Under the pieces are notes generated by a model. The model was not told the origin of the DNA and did not search any database. It was given only the letters and a program-made list of their open reading frames with translations. A stretch of DNA of 64,000 nucleotides from Bugula neritina. Taxonomy: Eukaryota > Bryozoa > Gymnolaemata > Cheilostomatida > Bugulidae. Below are positions 1-13,600 of the stretch, in pieces (position 1 is the first letter of the stretch; the number at the start of each line of letters is the position of its first letter). The DNA lies in the NCBI GenBank assembly GCA_964035545.1, contig OZ037767.1, forward strand, positions 4,215,680 to 4,279,679. The letters run 5' to 3'. Position numbers and translations under genes: made by a program.

Positions 1-1829
1 CTTGACTGATGGCTTCCAGTAAAGTATCTCCGCAATCTGTGATGGACTGAGTCACAGCTTTACCTAGCAGGTAGGCGTAACCACTTTGACCTAACGACAC
101 GCTCACTGGCAGACTCTCAACAACGCCACCTGGTGAGAGAAATCCTGGAAGAGGGAAATTATTGCCTAGATTATTAATGGTCACCAGTACTCTGGACTCG
201 AGTGAATATTGACTTAGCACTGTTTGCTGAAGTTCGGCCATTTTGTTTTTGTCTTGTAATACGTCTGCAGAGACTGTAGCTCCACTGAGCAGCACGTGCT
301 TGTAGCACCAACCCTCAATGTAATGACAAGTCAGCGTCAGGTAAAAGAGATTGACGTCTGAATGTTTCCAGACCTCCTGGGAGAGACACAAACTGGGGAC
401 AGATTTCAACTGATCCGCGAGTTGAGCTTTTCGAAGTGAGATCTTGAAATCGCACAACCTTTGAACTTCATCTTGAGATGGTAATCTGTACTCAGGGTTG
501 ATACGATGCAGAAACTCTGCTAATCGTGGACTTCCAACCACTTCCATCGGAAGAAAATCTCCTACAAGATGATGAGGGAAAACATATCAAGTCTTTTCAT
601 CAATTACAGTTATTCTATCAATTAGTCTTGTTAGAGTAGCTTAAATTGAGTTAGCTATCAAGAGCATCACATATTGTTGATAAGATAGTTAACTTGCACA
701 TGCTATATTCTATGTGGACGCTACCACAACAATACAAGCAATGACAAGTTTAGTTTATTGTCATTAGATAGTGTGTGATATTAACCCAGGAAAATACAGT
801 AATATAACTGTAACTAAGGATGATGTTAAAAGGGATACTATGCTATACTATGTTATGTGCATGTGATTTACTGTTTTAGCAATAGCAAGTAAGGTAGAGA
901 ATGTTACATAGGAGATGGTGTTGGTATTAACAATGTATTATTACGTATCATAGTAGACCAGTTGCACAGAGCTTCGCAGTTAATCTAATAAACAAATTAT
1001 TATAGCCACTCTCACACACAGTTAGCTTTTATCAACATCATGTCTGAAGAACAGACAACTTCATATCAGCTAGAACTAAGGCTAGCATACAAATGGCCCT
1101 AGGTCTATAAACCCCAGCTGCTAATACTTATAGAGTTATACTGAGACTATAATTTATGATGCTAATGTAAGCGAGACAGATACAGTAAAACTCACCAACA
1201 ATGAAATTGAGAAGTGCCTCCGTTTGTGAATGTTGCTGGAGTCCAGAGAAAGCACTTTCACTTGTTGACCGAAACGGGTTTGAGGGACCCGTCCACACCT
1301 TTTCATTCTCGTCAGGGTCAGTTTTAACGGTTGCTGAAGGCATTACTATATCTAATGCATCAAAAGTAGAAGTGTGATCTCGAACTGTTGAGGTAGGAAG
1401 GTGATGACTGCTGCTGTTACTCATAGAATTTGCTCCTCGCAAAAAACAGTCTTGGTTACTAGAGAGTTCTCCTGATCCCCCCTCAGGACTTGGAATAGAT
1501 CCAATGATAGCAGAATCTGGCTCATCTAATGATGCTATAGAAACCATAGCATAGCCATAAGGATTATCTGTCTTAGACCCTCCAGCTAGTGACTGCCTTC
1601 CCAGACGGCCCTGAAACTCTCTGTGTAGGTCTGGATGACATTTTCTGAGATGAGTGATGAAATTGGAGTTAACTTTCCTGGTTCCACTGATAACTTTATG
1701 ACAAGATTTACAAGTAGCTCGAATTGCATGAAGTCTAGCTTCGTGTGTAGTTGCTTGGCATTTGTCACTGTTGCTTTCTATCTTACAGAAATAATCTAAA
1801 ATTTTTACTCTGCCTGCTTTAAACTCCAT
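1..1829 (-). CDS. BED zinc finger / hAT-like protein (ZBED-type), 5' part only
   Basis: Two exons are visible: 1829-1196 (start ATG at 1829-1827, the first in-frame ATG) and 561-1, which runs off the window. The donor G|GTGAGT and acceptor TTGTAG|GA join in frame. Exon 1 encodes a BED finger: C-x2-C (CKSCHK), then H-x4-H (HLRKCH), roughly residues 35-75, followed by a Ser-rich linker. Exon 2 reads into the ribonuclease-H-like region of hAT transposases and ZBED proteins, with FLPMEVV, then RINPEYRLPS, then LTLTCHYIEGW. hAT proteins are DNA transposases; many animal ZBED genes are domesticated copies acting as DNA-binding regulators. At the two places where hAT enzymes usually carry catalytic Asp (T-D-x-W and V-T-D-N-x-x-N) this protein reads Q-E-V-W and V-T-I-N-N, so I infer it is not an active transposase. 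The C-terminal dimerisation region lies outside the window. Family call firm, exact orthologue unknown. Confidence 0.8.
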
Positions 1830-3256
1830 GCTATGTAGTATTCCAATGTGTTTATACAATGTACAGTTGCAGTCTGTGACCGTAGCATTGATTGCTAGAA
1901 TCACTACAGCTCAACTAACGAGTTTAGTAATGGAATACTGGCCGCCGTGGGATGGGTATTATTACAATATATTGGCAATTGCATTCATCCCTCAATTGCA
2001 CTAATCATTACCGCTGTATTGGAAATTTAAATGCTATTTGCTGGCGTATTCCATAATTACATCAGGCTAATGTATGTAAAGCCTGCAATGCATTGAGTCT
2101 TGCTCAATGAAGCATGACCGCGGAGCTAAATGTCGCGAAGAGATGATACAGCAACGCATGGGCATCAGCAATTGATACAACATTGAATAAAAACAACTAT
2201 AAAATAATATCCTTGTAAGCACCTGCGATTGAAGTTTGCTTTAAATACTTAAAGTAGTAGGTATACTATTATCATAAGCAAAAGAATAGCAAATACTACT
2301 GCTGCTATTATTGTTCAAATAAAAACTAGCAATTTAGCAATGTCGTTTATATAAAGTTGTTTCAAGAGTTCTAAAAGTAATGGCCAATAATCACTGCACA
2401 GCCTGCAAAAGCCTTTCACCCTAAGCCTTGCCAAAAAATCTAACAATTGATTCCAGTAAAATAAAACAAAAATAATTCAATTTAACACATTTTCACTATT
2501 AGTATAAATACCAAAGTGAAATATTGAGCCAAAAAGCTGTGACTCCCACATGATAATATTCAGTGTTTGGTGATAGAGAGAGGTAGGTGCAGTAATAGAG
2601 AAATTGAGAAAAGCCTGTGTTCTAGATGAAAACTGCAGCATAATTAGTTATGTTCCATCATGACTGATTCAGGTTATTTGCATTATACAGGCTCATGTAC
2701 TACTCCCAAAGTGATTTGAGCACTCTGGCTTGAAGTAAAACATAATATGATTTAATAGAAACATTAATTTGGCAAGGGCCATGCTACTTTGCTATGTGCT
2801 AATGAGATGACAAATCCAAACTGCTATCTACAGACTAATTTGTGAACACTGACTTTCCATTGAGTGCTCTCAATCTGACTGTAGCCAGTTTAAATGCAAA
2901 AACCGGTCTAAGTCTGAGCTATTTGTTTGTTCAGCTCAAACTCAATCTATGGGGAACTTAATTTTGACAATTTGACTCTCAACATATGCACCAAACAGGT
3001 GGAAAAAGTAGAATACATGTGATGCACTAATATTATAAAATAACAAATTGTTAACTATTAGTAAAAAATACAATAGGAGTATTTGTATCAAATAAATCAA
3101 ATCCTCATTTTCAACTGCCAGTATAAGACAGTTAGTGTTTACAGTAGGTGCAGTGACTGAAAAATTTACAAGGCCAAAGTTCTGCAATCAACAACAAAAT
3201 GTCAAATCTGAGTCTTCTGCATCAGGTCTTACTGTGGGAAAACTATTTCACTAGTA
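1830..3256. other. Spacer between BED/hAT gene and SPATA7
   Basis: About 1.4 kb with no convincing coding exon. The part next to 1829 should hold the 5' UTR and promoter of the BED gene, but I see no clear core element. Pieces of the inverted-repeat element family described at 12942-13103 occur at about 2579-2640 and 3143-3187. The open frame on the minus strand at 2942-3187 is hydrophobic, unlike any family I know, and overlaps an element fragment. Confidence 0.5.
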
Positions 3257-6200
3257 TTATAACTGTAACTGTACATACTCTTTTTTGATTTTTTGTTTTG
3301 TGTACCCATTCCTGGCAGATGTTGACGGCACTGGGGCTTGACCAGTCAGCTCCTCCTGCAGGGGGCGATAATCCTTAGACTCGTGTCTAGCCGACTGCTC
3401 CTGCAGCCATCTCATGTGATCTTGGTCTATGCTGATGTCAAGCTTCGGTACCGCCCCTTCATAAAACACATCATACGAGAATTCTGCTAGGATAGTATGT
3501 GGTCTAATTTAAAAACTCCTAAAACCTTACGGCTAAACTTCATTAGTTTAGAAGTGATTTGCTTTACTTTTTGAATAACTAAATTAACCAGCGCAACAAA
3601 TAATAACCATCACTATTTACCTGCAATATACTCAAAACATTATAAATTGATTAAATCTCAATATTTACCTGGGAGCTGGTGTAGTGGTTAAAGCACAGGT
3701 CAGGTAAACACAAGGTTATGGGTTCAATCCCCATGAAAGCCATTGGTGATGTTAGAAATGCGGTCAGTCATAATTACCTTTTTTACCAAAATAGAAAAAC
3801 AGCCCTTAGCTTGCTTAGCAAACCTTTTCATCATGGGTTCTCAGAGATATGACGACTGTAAACTCGTGTGAATTCTGTTTATTTACCTGACATTGTGAGT
3901 CTTGTAGAGAAATCTCGGCTCATGAGTGTCTCGTCGAGTATGTCTGACTCTGTAGCACTTGGCGCGAAACCCTTGTTAGTCTTAGAGCTGCTTGGAGGTA
4001 AACTTTTTTTAGCAGGTCTAACAATAAGCAAGTATAAGAATTTGCTGTATAATAGTTCATACTGCACACGTAACTAGCAGAAAAGCAATCAATAAATAAA
4101 AACTAAATATTTATTGCAATAGTGTTATTGAAAGTTAACCTATAGCCATGTGTTTATAAAATTATCACATTTTAAAAACAAATACTACGTGCCGAGTCAA
4201 TAATAAATAAAATACTATTAATTATTGAAGTTGGAACCTGAAATGTTTGGTTTGACTGAGTTTAGAAGGAACGTCCTTATATTTAGAACTCTGCAAGGTG
4301 CGTGGAGTAAACGACCTGGACGGCTCAGTAAAGACGTGCATTCGTTTGTCCAGTATGTCGGCTACAAAACATTTACCAAGTGTTACTATCAATCGATAAT
4401 GTGATGCATTACAATTGCAGCAAAACAAATAGGTAGTCTTCCTTTATGTCACAACTTTAAATGTTTTCTCATTGAATATATTGAAAAGGCCATTGGCTTT
4501 AAGGACGTTAGCACTACAATTATGGAGAGAAATACATTTATATTGTGTAACCCAAAATGCAATGAGCAGTACTTTTTGCTAGGAATTTACACAATACTAA
4601 ATAAGTTATACTAAATGCTAAAATTTTGTAGATATGTAAATAAATCAACACGTATGTGGTGCAGAGTTAAATGCATTGAATGACCTGATGTTGTTTCAAA
4701 TACAACAGAGAATGGCTAAAGAATTACCAGACATAGTTTTTCTCTGCAACGTGTTCATACTCATGGCTTCTGCCATTCCCCTGCTGGTTCTTTGACCTCG
4801 AGAACTCCCTGAACGAGCAGACAACTTCTCACCTATTGTATTAAAACAATAATTGCCCCAACATAACTCTATAGCAACAGGCAAAACAGCAAGGATTTAC
4901 ACTAGTACAGGTATTTATAAAAATGCTTTAGAAGTGAAAATAATGTATGCTGTATAAAAGGACAAAATAACGATTCCTAATTCAATAGATTTTTTATGAC
5001 ACATTATTGCATCATGAGTATTTTTAAACTACTATTATTTAAATATTAGTAGTTTTAAAGTTTCTAAACAAATAGATCGATAAAAAGTAACGAGTATATT
5101 ATTGATACAATTATCACCATTGCGTGAATCTAAACTTTGTAGTTGGAGAAAATACCTAGTTACTACTGAGCCTTCTCAGTTCCATACGTCTAAAATATTC
5201 AACATGGCTCTCAATAGTCAAGAAATAACTAACCTGGCGCACCAGCTTCTCCATTTAGCATCCTGTCGATTCGCTCAGAGTCAATTGTATCATTCACCAT
5301 GGCATTTATACAGTTGATTTCATCTTGAGTAAAATTCTGATAATCAACATCATCTAACGTGAAAGGCTGCAAATTCAATGCAATATTGAGTTAGTGTACA
5401 GACATATACAGTATATATATAGTAGGAAGATAATCTAAATTTCAATTCTTCTTAAAAAAAGCTTTAATTATTGGCAATTCTGACAGCCGAGAATGTTTGA
5501 ATTCCTTAAAAAATTATCCAATATAAAACAAGACTCTTCAAAATGGCTATTTTAACTAACCTTCTCAAAAAATACCATTTTCATTATTTTATACAAATAC
5601 GGAGTAGTTATAAAAGTTATAAAATGCAATTTCTGAAATTATTAAAAGTATTTGTTTTAAATTAAAGGGTATTTGACATCCCATAGCCTCTCATCTTAGC
5701 ATGAAAAAACTAACTGTTAGAACCTACATATTTACATATTACAGTGTTATTACATGCTCTCTGTTACTTATGTATCTTAACAAAACACAAAGAATTAAGC
5801 AAAAAAAAATAAAGCGGGTTAAATAAAACAGCATGAAACATTATTATTATTATTGTACCACTCTAAGTATACTAGTAAAATAATCAACAAACAAAACATG
5901 TAAACTATACATCTAAATTAGCAGGTGTGTAGGTAGCTTTCATAGCCCCAGAGCGTGCACTTCCAGGTCTGTTAGCTCGTGCACTACTCGGTCTAATGCC
6001 CGATGGTCTCGAATTTGTCAGGTTTTTAGCTGAGCCCGATCTCTTGCTGTTGGCTATTATAGCATCCCGCACTTGTCTGTCTCGAACTGATAGAACACAA
6101 TTCAAACTCATAAGACTTCATTTTTACATGTAATGCATTGTCTTGTTAACAAACCCTTACTAACAGTATCATAAGGCATAACTTTCAATATCATAATACA

Positions 6201-7927
6201 GAAATATTTGGTTTTTTTTTTCTAATATAAAAAACTATTGCAAGTACAAAAAATTACTATAGTCCACTTTTTATATTTTTCAATAATTGCTGCATATATA
6301 ATATATGCAATGAACATGTAGGTGTAGAACTTCTGTCATAGCTTTTACACTTGGAGTAACTTACCCTTCTGACTGCTAGTAAATGTTTTAGGCACTGATG
6401 AATCAATAGCAGCTACAATACAGAATATTGCTTGAAATCAAAACTTTTAAGGGTTCCAACTATATTAATTTGTAAAACTAAACAGCAAACAATAACTTGA
6501 TTTATGTAAAAAAAAATAACTCTCACCTTTTCAATTTAGAATAAAAATTATAATTATTATAAGCAAAATAGTGCAACTAGCTAATAGTAATAGGAAGCAT
6601 AAACTAAATATATAAAAATCAAAGTTCTTCAATTGTTGAAAGCGTTTAAACTACATTGGAACAGCCCAAAGTTATTTTATACAAAACAAACACAAATTAT
6701 GTTGTTTACTTTGTATAAATTGATATCACAAAAGTACCTACATTTGGCACTTAGAAGCTTTTTGTAATGTGCATTCATGTGATCAATCACCAAATCTTGA
6801 GACACACTCTTGCCACATGATGGGTTTAGTGCTGTAAGAAATAGAGGGCATAAAAATTTACAGCATTAAATATTCAGATTTGGTAAAATAAAAAGTAGAA
6901 AAAGTTAAGTTCAAATATATCTTTTACAGATGTGCTTATTTGAAACATTGCCAAAAAACTGAAAGCATTTCAAACTTATGACACTTACGACTACTCTTCA
7001 GTGCTAAATTTCCCTTCAAAGCTGGCTTTCCAGTGCCTGAAAAAATGTAGCAGTTAAATATTATAACTTATAAATTGTAAAAGACAAATAATATGTAAAC
7101 TTTGTCATGGTGTCTTGAATTGTTAATTGACTGAAACATATAAATACACTTAAGATTTTTATGCTAATTTCAAGTTACACACAGAAAGTTCTTATAACAA
7201 AAAATTAGAAAAACAAGCTAATACTAATTCTGATTAAATAAAGAATAAATTAAAGTATTTCCTCAAACAACTTGCACAGCAAAATAACTAGTCTTATAGC
7301 TAAGGTTAATGTGCATAGTAATAGCATACAATTAGTGCAAGCATGAACATTTTTCCAAAATTAGTTTGTGAAAAACATCATTATGCCCAGTAGCTACAAT
7401 AGTTTTAAAAAATTAACTTTAGTATTAAACTTGATAAAAGAAAGAATGAAAATGCAAACTATTACTAATGAGTTCAAAAAACTACAAAATAGTAATAAAA
7501 ATTAAAAGTTGTCTACAAAATTCAAACAAAATTTTAAGTACTATATAGTTGAAGTAAATTGATGATAACCATAATCATAATCACTTTATCATAATCATAA
7601 TGATAGTGATAATCATAATCAAATAATAATATTTTAAATTCTACATATTATCATCATGTATAAGCTGAAGTTACTTTCAAAAAGCTGAATAATTGAAAAA
7701 AATTGTTTCAATTTATTAGCAAACATTTATAAATGCAATAAATTTACTGAAGTAATCAATGAAATATTTATTGGAATAAATATTGTTTAACTTTATATTT
7801 AATAATAGTTTGATTAAATTAAAATTTAATGATTTAAAATATCAATTATTTTGGTCAAGCTTATGCTGTAGGCGACAAAGAAAAACAATTATATTAACTT
7901 ACTCTTTTGGTTTCGATATCCACTCAT
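3257..7927 (-). CDS. SPATA7: SPATA7 homologue (ciliary connecting-cilium/transition-zone protein)
   Basis: Ten minus-strand exons join in frame to about 368 aa: 7927-7903, 7036-6989, 6831-6742, 6412-6365, 6086-5911, 5366-5234, 4832-4728, 4361-4238, 4017-3887, 3483-3257 (stop TAA). The strongest evidence is residues 42-62, HMNAHYKKLLSAKSAIDSS followed by VP, matching the hallmark N-terminal block of vertebrate SPATA7 (HMAVHYNKILSAKAAVDCS). The order is also shared: KGNLALKS just before it, and DILDK..FTPRTL..PAKK at about 210-255. In vertebrates SPATA7 works with RPGRIP1 at the photoreceptor connecting cilium; its loss causes retinal dystrophy. The product is shorter than the human one (about 600 aa). 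An Arg/Ser/Gly/Ala-rich low-complexity stretch lies at about 80-125. Exon 5 has an in-frame stop six bases past the chosen donor (GAT|GTATAG), so retention would truncate the protein. The last exon also contains a good donor (AGA|GTATGT, near 3276), so a longer C terminus is possible. Confidence 0.8.
3672..3880 (+). mobile_element. tRNA-derived SINE, copy 1 (inside SPATA7 intron 9)
   Basis: Starts with an A-box-like GTAGTGGTTAAAGC and continues to a B-box-like GGGTTCAATCCCC (3720-3732). A shared body follows (GCCATTGGTGATGTTAG...CAGTCATAATTA) and the element ends in TCTCAGAGATATGACGACTGTAAACTCGTGTG. Three other copies occur at 13251, 18773 and 24160. It is antisense to SPATA7 and ends within a few bases of the exon 9 donor (3886-3881). 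Confidence 0.75.
7560..7632. repeat. Degenerate ATAATCATAATGATA simple repeat
   Basis: Iterated AATCATAAT/GATAATC units in SPATA7 intron 1. Low complexity with no coding signal. Confidence 0.6.
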
Positions 7928-10615
7928 AATTAGAAAACTCAAACACCCCACAATAAATTCGATTTATACTTTTCTACAATAGCCAAGTGCAAAAAGAGTG
8001 AATGATAAGTCAAAGAATAATCGGCCATCTTGGTAACTATAAACTCGCATTAAATTCTATAACTAACCGTTATTGAAACATGCTTATAGAATCAGCCAAT
8101 TATATAAAGGCTTTTAAAAACCACATGCAGTTGTAACTTGGGTATTCAAAATTATATTCATTTATTTTCGCTGTACTGCAATGTAATCAGAAATCAATTA
8201 GTCTCTTTAATTTGGAGTTTGCAGTTGTTCGTGTTACACGATTCAAATAAGAAATATGAAACTGTAGATAGAAAAAAACTTGCAATTTCAATTTGTAACG
8301 CTCACTGTATTACTTACCAAAATTCAATGACACGGACTTATTTTTATGGTAATACTAATAGTAATAGACATAGTAAAAGTAAAACTAAACAGTAAATGAG
8401 TAAATCAAAATGTAATACTAATTCAGTAATTGCCAATGGCAACAGTTATACACTTATACTTATAGTTATACTAATAGTGAATCTATACTAATACTAAAGC
8501 CAACGTAATACTTAATACTAATAGTTATATAGTTATGATGAATTGAAATTTGCTTTAAGTTCAAGTTTAAATAAGCTTTAAGAATAATTAATCATAATCA
8601 TAATGATAATGTCTACAACTACAAATACTACTACTACTACTACTACTAGTAGTAGTAGTAGTAGTAGTGAGTGGTACATAATGATAGTGGTAATTACTAC
8701 AAGTACATAGTGATAGTCATAGTTATTGACTAATCAACTATGATACTTAGTCTTACTATGAGTATGACTAACAGTAACAGTATTTCCACGAGTATCAGTA
8801 TGAGTATGTCTGAGTATTAGTATGAATATCACTATCAGTATCATGTGTGATACTCATACTGATAGTAGCAGATATATAGAAAAAATTGCAACTCTTTTAC
8901 TAGAATGAACTTTATTCTAGTAGCTGTAAAACTAATAGTAATAGAGTAGCAATGTTTTATAAAGTGCTAAATTGTTGTACATTAACTTTAAGTAACAAAT
9001 ACACCTACTACTACCTACTACTCATTTATACCTGTATATTTTGTTATTAGAATTATTACAACTTTAGCCAACAGTAAAAATAAAATTACATATGTTTGGA
9101 GTTTCTATGGGTTAATAAGAGTTTGTCATTAACTTTTTTTAGCCATTTATTTTAAAATGGAAGATAATCACACAATAGTGGGTTGTTTTAATAACTTAAT
9201 AGTAGTAACATTATGCTACCATAAAATATCATTAAAATTAATTTAAGCATCATTGTATGGCATGTTATATTGGTATACTATGTATTTCAAAATAATCATA
9301 TTTATAAACTCGAAGTCTAATAGATTTTATGAAAAATAAACAAAATTTATAGTAAGTAATGAACATGCTAATACTCATAGATTAGCTCTATTAATTACAT
9401 AAGCAGTGTATCTGGTTTACTTTATCTCTTAAGCGACCAGACTGTTTAGTTTTGCTCCACCTTAATGAAGTTTTGTTGAATATTACTAACAAATATTTTG
9501 GTTCATATGCTATACTTCTCATGTAGACTATATAATATGTTATATCATGGGATGTGTATTGTATGACAAATTTCAATTTAGAACAACATCTTTATGATAT
9601 TCATTCATCAGATGAAATGTTTCAGCTTCCGTTGATATAATCAGGTGTACAACTGAATAGAGAGGGGGTTTGCACTGTGGTACCAAAAAACAAAGGCTTG
9701 TATTTTTATAATGGCAGACACAGCTGCAGTGAAATTAATGAATTCATTCCTATAATCAATGCAATTATACTTATTCTTTACTACTGAAACATGTTCTATT
9801 TTAATGAGAAACATAATAATGTGAGCTGCAGCATCACTACATGTTATCTGCTGCATTATATACTAATTTACATAGCTGATAGCATCTAATTCCAGAGTTA
9901 ACCACTCATTGCCAGTGCTAAATTATTGTAGACCCAGTAAAAGGCCTATCCAAGCTATATTTTTATCTGTTCTGCCACTGTTTTTGTGTCTGAGGGAGTT
10001 GGCATAATTTTGGCAGCTTCAGGTCACAAGCTTTTGTAACATTCATTTGAGTTGTTTAAGAATTTCTGTCAAGCAGGCCCTCCAATCCAAGAGAAATAAA
10101 CCCAATAGGGAAAAATAATTGATGTTCAAAACTGCCAATTGTTCCAGATTGCATTAGACAGGGGAGTTAACCCCAGGGATTTGATCTAATTATGCTGTAC
10201 AATGATACTGTTTGATACCCCCTATGTTTATCAATGGTGTAACCAGTTACTTGTTTATTATTATTGCACAAACTGTTTATTGGCCGTTGTAACTCTAGCT
10301 GTGTTAGCAGCGTTGCCAATGGACAAGTCTATCTTGATGGATTGCATAACACCATGAACTGACCCTGGGCAAATATGCATTCATCAGTATGATAATGCTA
10401 AGTTATTCACTTCCTCTCCATAAGTTTCGTATGTCACAGACAACTGTCACCATTAAACCGATTAGCAGCTCTACATCTTGTAACACTGACTTTGATTTTA
10501 AAAACTCTGAAAAACTAGTGGTTTTTCTATGTCAATTGTAATTTTTAGGACAGTTTTGGGAAGACTATTAGTTGAATGACCAGCCTTTGAGAATTTGGAA
10601 GTTGTTCTACTGCTG
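7928..10615. other. Divergent spacer between SPATA7 and the FERM-PTP gene
   Basis: About 2.7 kb between two head-to-head start codons. It should contain both promoters and 5' UTRs, but no confident TATA or initiator can be named in such AT-rich DNA. A possible 5' UTR splice acceptor (TTTTTAG at about 10548) lies just upstream of the FERM-PTP start. Simple repeats fill 8340-8880. I see no further gene. Confidence 0.5.
8340..8880. repeat. ACT/AGT-type trinucleotide and derived simple repeats
   Basis: Runs of TACTAATAGTAATAG, a perfect CTACTACTACTAGTAGTAGTAG palindromic stretch near 8628-8668, and GAGTATGAGTATG-type units. The same sequence style recurs at 32695-33075 and 33722-34390. Confidence 0.7.
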
Positions 10616-13600
10616 ATGCCCCTGTTCAAAAAGAATCAGCGATATAAGGTCTCTCGTAGGTCCGACTTTATTCAATCTGTGACACTTCTCGATGGAACGC
10701 AGATGGAATGCAACCTTGCTGCAGATAGTCTTCCCATGGACTGTCTGCAGAATGTACTTCAGCGGCTGGAAGTCCGAGAGGTAGGGCTTGTTGTATACAG
10801 AGCAAATTAGTTAAAAGGCTGAATAGGAATTAAATCTTTAACAAATTTTGAAGATGTTTGTAATGAACTGTATAATAATTTAATTTGATAATGTAATGTG
10901 TTGTAGTATAGTGTAATGCAATAATGTAATGTGTTGTAGTGTAGAGTAATTGGATAATGTAATGTATTATAGTGTAGAGTAATGGGATAATGTAATGTGT
11001 TGTAATTTAGAGTAATGTAATATAGAGTAATTGGACAATGTAATGTATTTTAGTGTAGAGTGTTGTGATAATGTAATTTTTTATTACTAAATTGTTGGAT
11101 CTCTGAAACTTGGCAAGAAGTTTTTCAGTTTAGACACTGTTTAGCTTTTGAACACCTCCCAGCATACCATTATACAAGACTTTGTGCTACTCAGTGTGTT
11201 GTTACTGTAGAATCTAATATTTTGCCTAATTAATAACGCATTTGTTAGATTCAAATGGTTGTTAGTTAGATTGTACTGAGCACTCCTACCTGCCAAGTAG
11301 GCTATTGAATACTATAATTATCATACAGGTGAGGTATATGTAATGTCAATGAACCAGACTGAATATAGCCCTCCACATGGTATAGTCATGTTATTGGCAG
11401 ATTATCTGAACCCTGGGTTGTGGTGAATCAAACTAAATCTGCATTAATACCATTTCCCTAACTATAACTTTACCCTAGGGTCTTGTTGTGATATGCTAAG
11501 TCAAATCAATTAGTTTAGAGCCATGAATACTGAATATTTTGACTACCAGAATGCACCATGGCATACATAACAAAGTTGAACTATTTTTTAAGGATCTATA
11601 GTTTGACTGTTGCGCAATCATATTGGTATGAGGCAGGTTATCATTATGAGTCAGTTTATTGGAATGTTGATTACTGATAATGATATTTTTTAGTAGACAA
11701 TAGCTGTAATATGGCTTACAAGTCACTTCCACATTTCCTATATTAACCAATACTGACTTTTATGCTCTTTGTATGCAGGCACAATATAAGCCTTTTCTCC
11801 TTTCAGGTAGCATTATTCGGCCTCAAGTACTTTACCCCAGCCGGCCAGTTGAGATGGGCCGACTTCGATATGCCCCTTAAAAAACAGCTGGAGAAATACG
11901 CTAGCTCTCAAATGCTGTGTATAGGTATATTCTATTATATTGAAAAGGCTTATGCATTACAAGACGAGCCCACAAGGTAAATTACTTTTGTTGTTGTTTC
12001 ATTAAGCTGTATTGATTTCTTCCTAAATTAGTTGTACTAAGTGTACACTTGAAAGGCTAAAGACTTTTTATAATAATTTATCGTAGACAGCACAGTAATG
12101 GTTATTGCTTTGTATTTGCATGTTGAGTATATGCATTACTAGCTAGTAATGAGCTAATCCTAAAGTCAAATGTGACATTCTTTCTACAACTATATGTCTT
12201 ATATTATACCGCATGTAGGATAATCTGCCAATACTTGACAATGTCAATACACTGCACTCAGGTCTAGTCAAACTTGTTCTATTTTGTGGTATTAAATAAA
12301 CATTGCTAGGCACCTTGGTGTTAAAGGAGTAGTAAAAACCTTAGCCCTGGGTTTTCAATAATCTGCTTGCTTGCTATTTCTAGTGTTCGATTAAAAATTC
12401 TTACGGAGTGCTGAAAAATGCTGGTAATTTCGGTTTAAAGTAGTGCTCTGATATTGATTGCGATGCAAAGCAAAGTAGTGCAAGTTGTTGGTAATGCAAT
12501 ACATTGCAATCACTGTAAAGTAGGTAATGTACTGTAAAGTAGGTAATGTACTGTAAAGTAAAGTAGGTAATGTACTGTAAAGTAAAGTAGGTAATGTACT
12601 GTAAAGTAGGTAATGTACTGTAAAGTAAAGTAGGTAATGTACTGTAAAGTAGGTAATGTACTGTATGGTGATATAATTACTGTTTGCAGGTATCAGTACT
12701 ACTTACAGCTTAAGTCAGATGTGTTGGACAGCAGGTTATACTGTACACTAGAACAGGCTATACTCTTAGCTGGCTATGCTTTGCAAGGTATGTGTTTACT
12801 TTGTGTAAATACTCAGCCTTACCTCTCTATAACCCCTCTCCCCCCAACCAACTCTCACACCCCTAACCATCTCTCACACCCCCAACCATCTCTCACACCC
12901 CCAACCATCTCTCCCCCCAACCATCTTACTGCTAGTTGAGTAGAGGTAGGTGCAGTAATAGAGAAATTGAGAAAATCCTGTATTCTAGATTAGAAATGTA
13001 GCAAAGGAAGTTAAAATCTTGGGGGAATCTCAACCCTAAACCAAAGTTCATCAAAAAAATTTAAGAACTTGGACATCTCAATATTCTCACCACTGCACCT
13101 AAATATTATCCAATTTTTCAACGTTTCTTCTAAGTTTATAAATGTCTTTATTTATTTTTCCGAAACCCACAATTCTGTTGCCTCTTAGTATATCAGAAAC
13201 TGCTGTGTAAACCTGGCTATTTACCTGTAACTTTATGTCAGGTGTAAGGGAGCAGCCGTGGTCTAGGGGTTAGAGCGTTTGCTTAGTAAACACGAAGGTC
13301 ATGGGTTGGAGCCCAGTAAAGGCCATTGGTGATGTTAGGAAGAGCATCCAGTCATAATTGCTCCTGTGCCCCATCTGAATAAGTCCTTAGCCTGCTTTTA
13401 AAAGACTTTTTACTATCACTATCCCTGTGAAAACCATCAGAGGGTTCTCACAGGGATAGTGACTGTAAACTTACGTGAGTTTTTCATGCCAGGTGTAGGG
13501 AATGACTATCGGGTATTATTTCACACCTTATCAATATGTATGAGTCATTGGTCCCATGACAATGTAGCACTTAGGAATTTCCTGCCCCCACCCCATTACC

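Noticed and set aside
2942-3187. Possible extra C-terminal SPATA7 exon or separate small membrane protein
   Set aside because: Hydrophobic, no family match, overlaps a repeat-element fragment, and no convincing acceptor pairs with the donor near 3276.
8138-8395. 85-aa plus-strand frame between SPATA7 and the FERM-PTP gene
   Set aside because: Composition follows AT-rich and ACT-type simple repeats; no splice or homology support.
13251-13330. Possible tRNA genes at the four A-box/B-box sequences
   Set aside because: No cloverleaf with complementary acceptor stem; the shared non-tRNA bodies show they are SINE heads.
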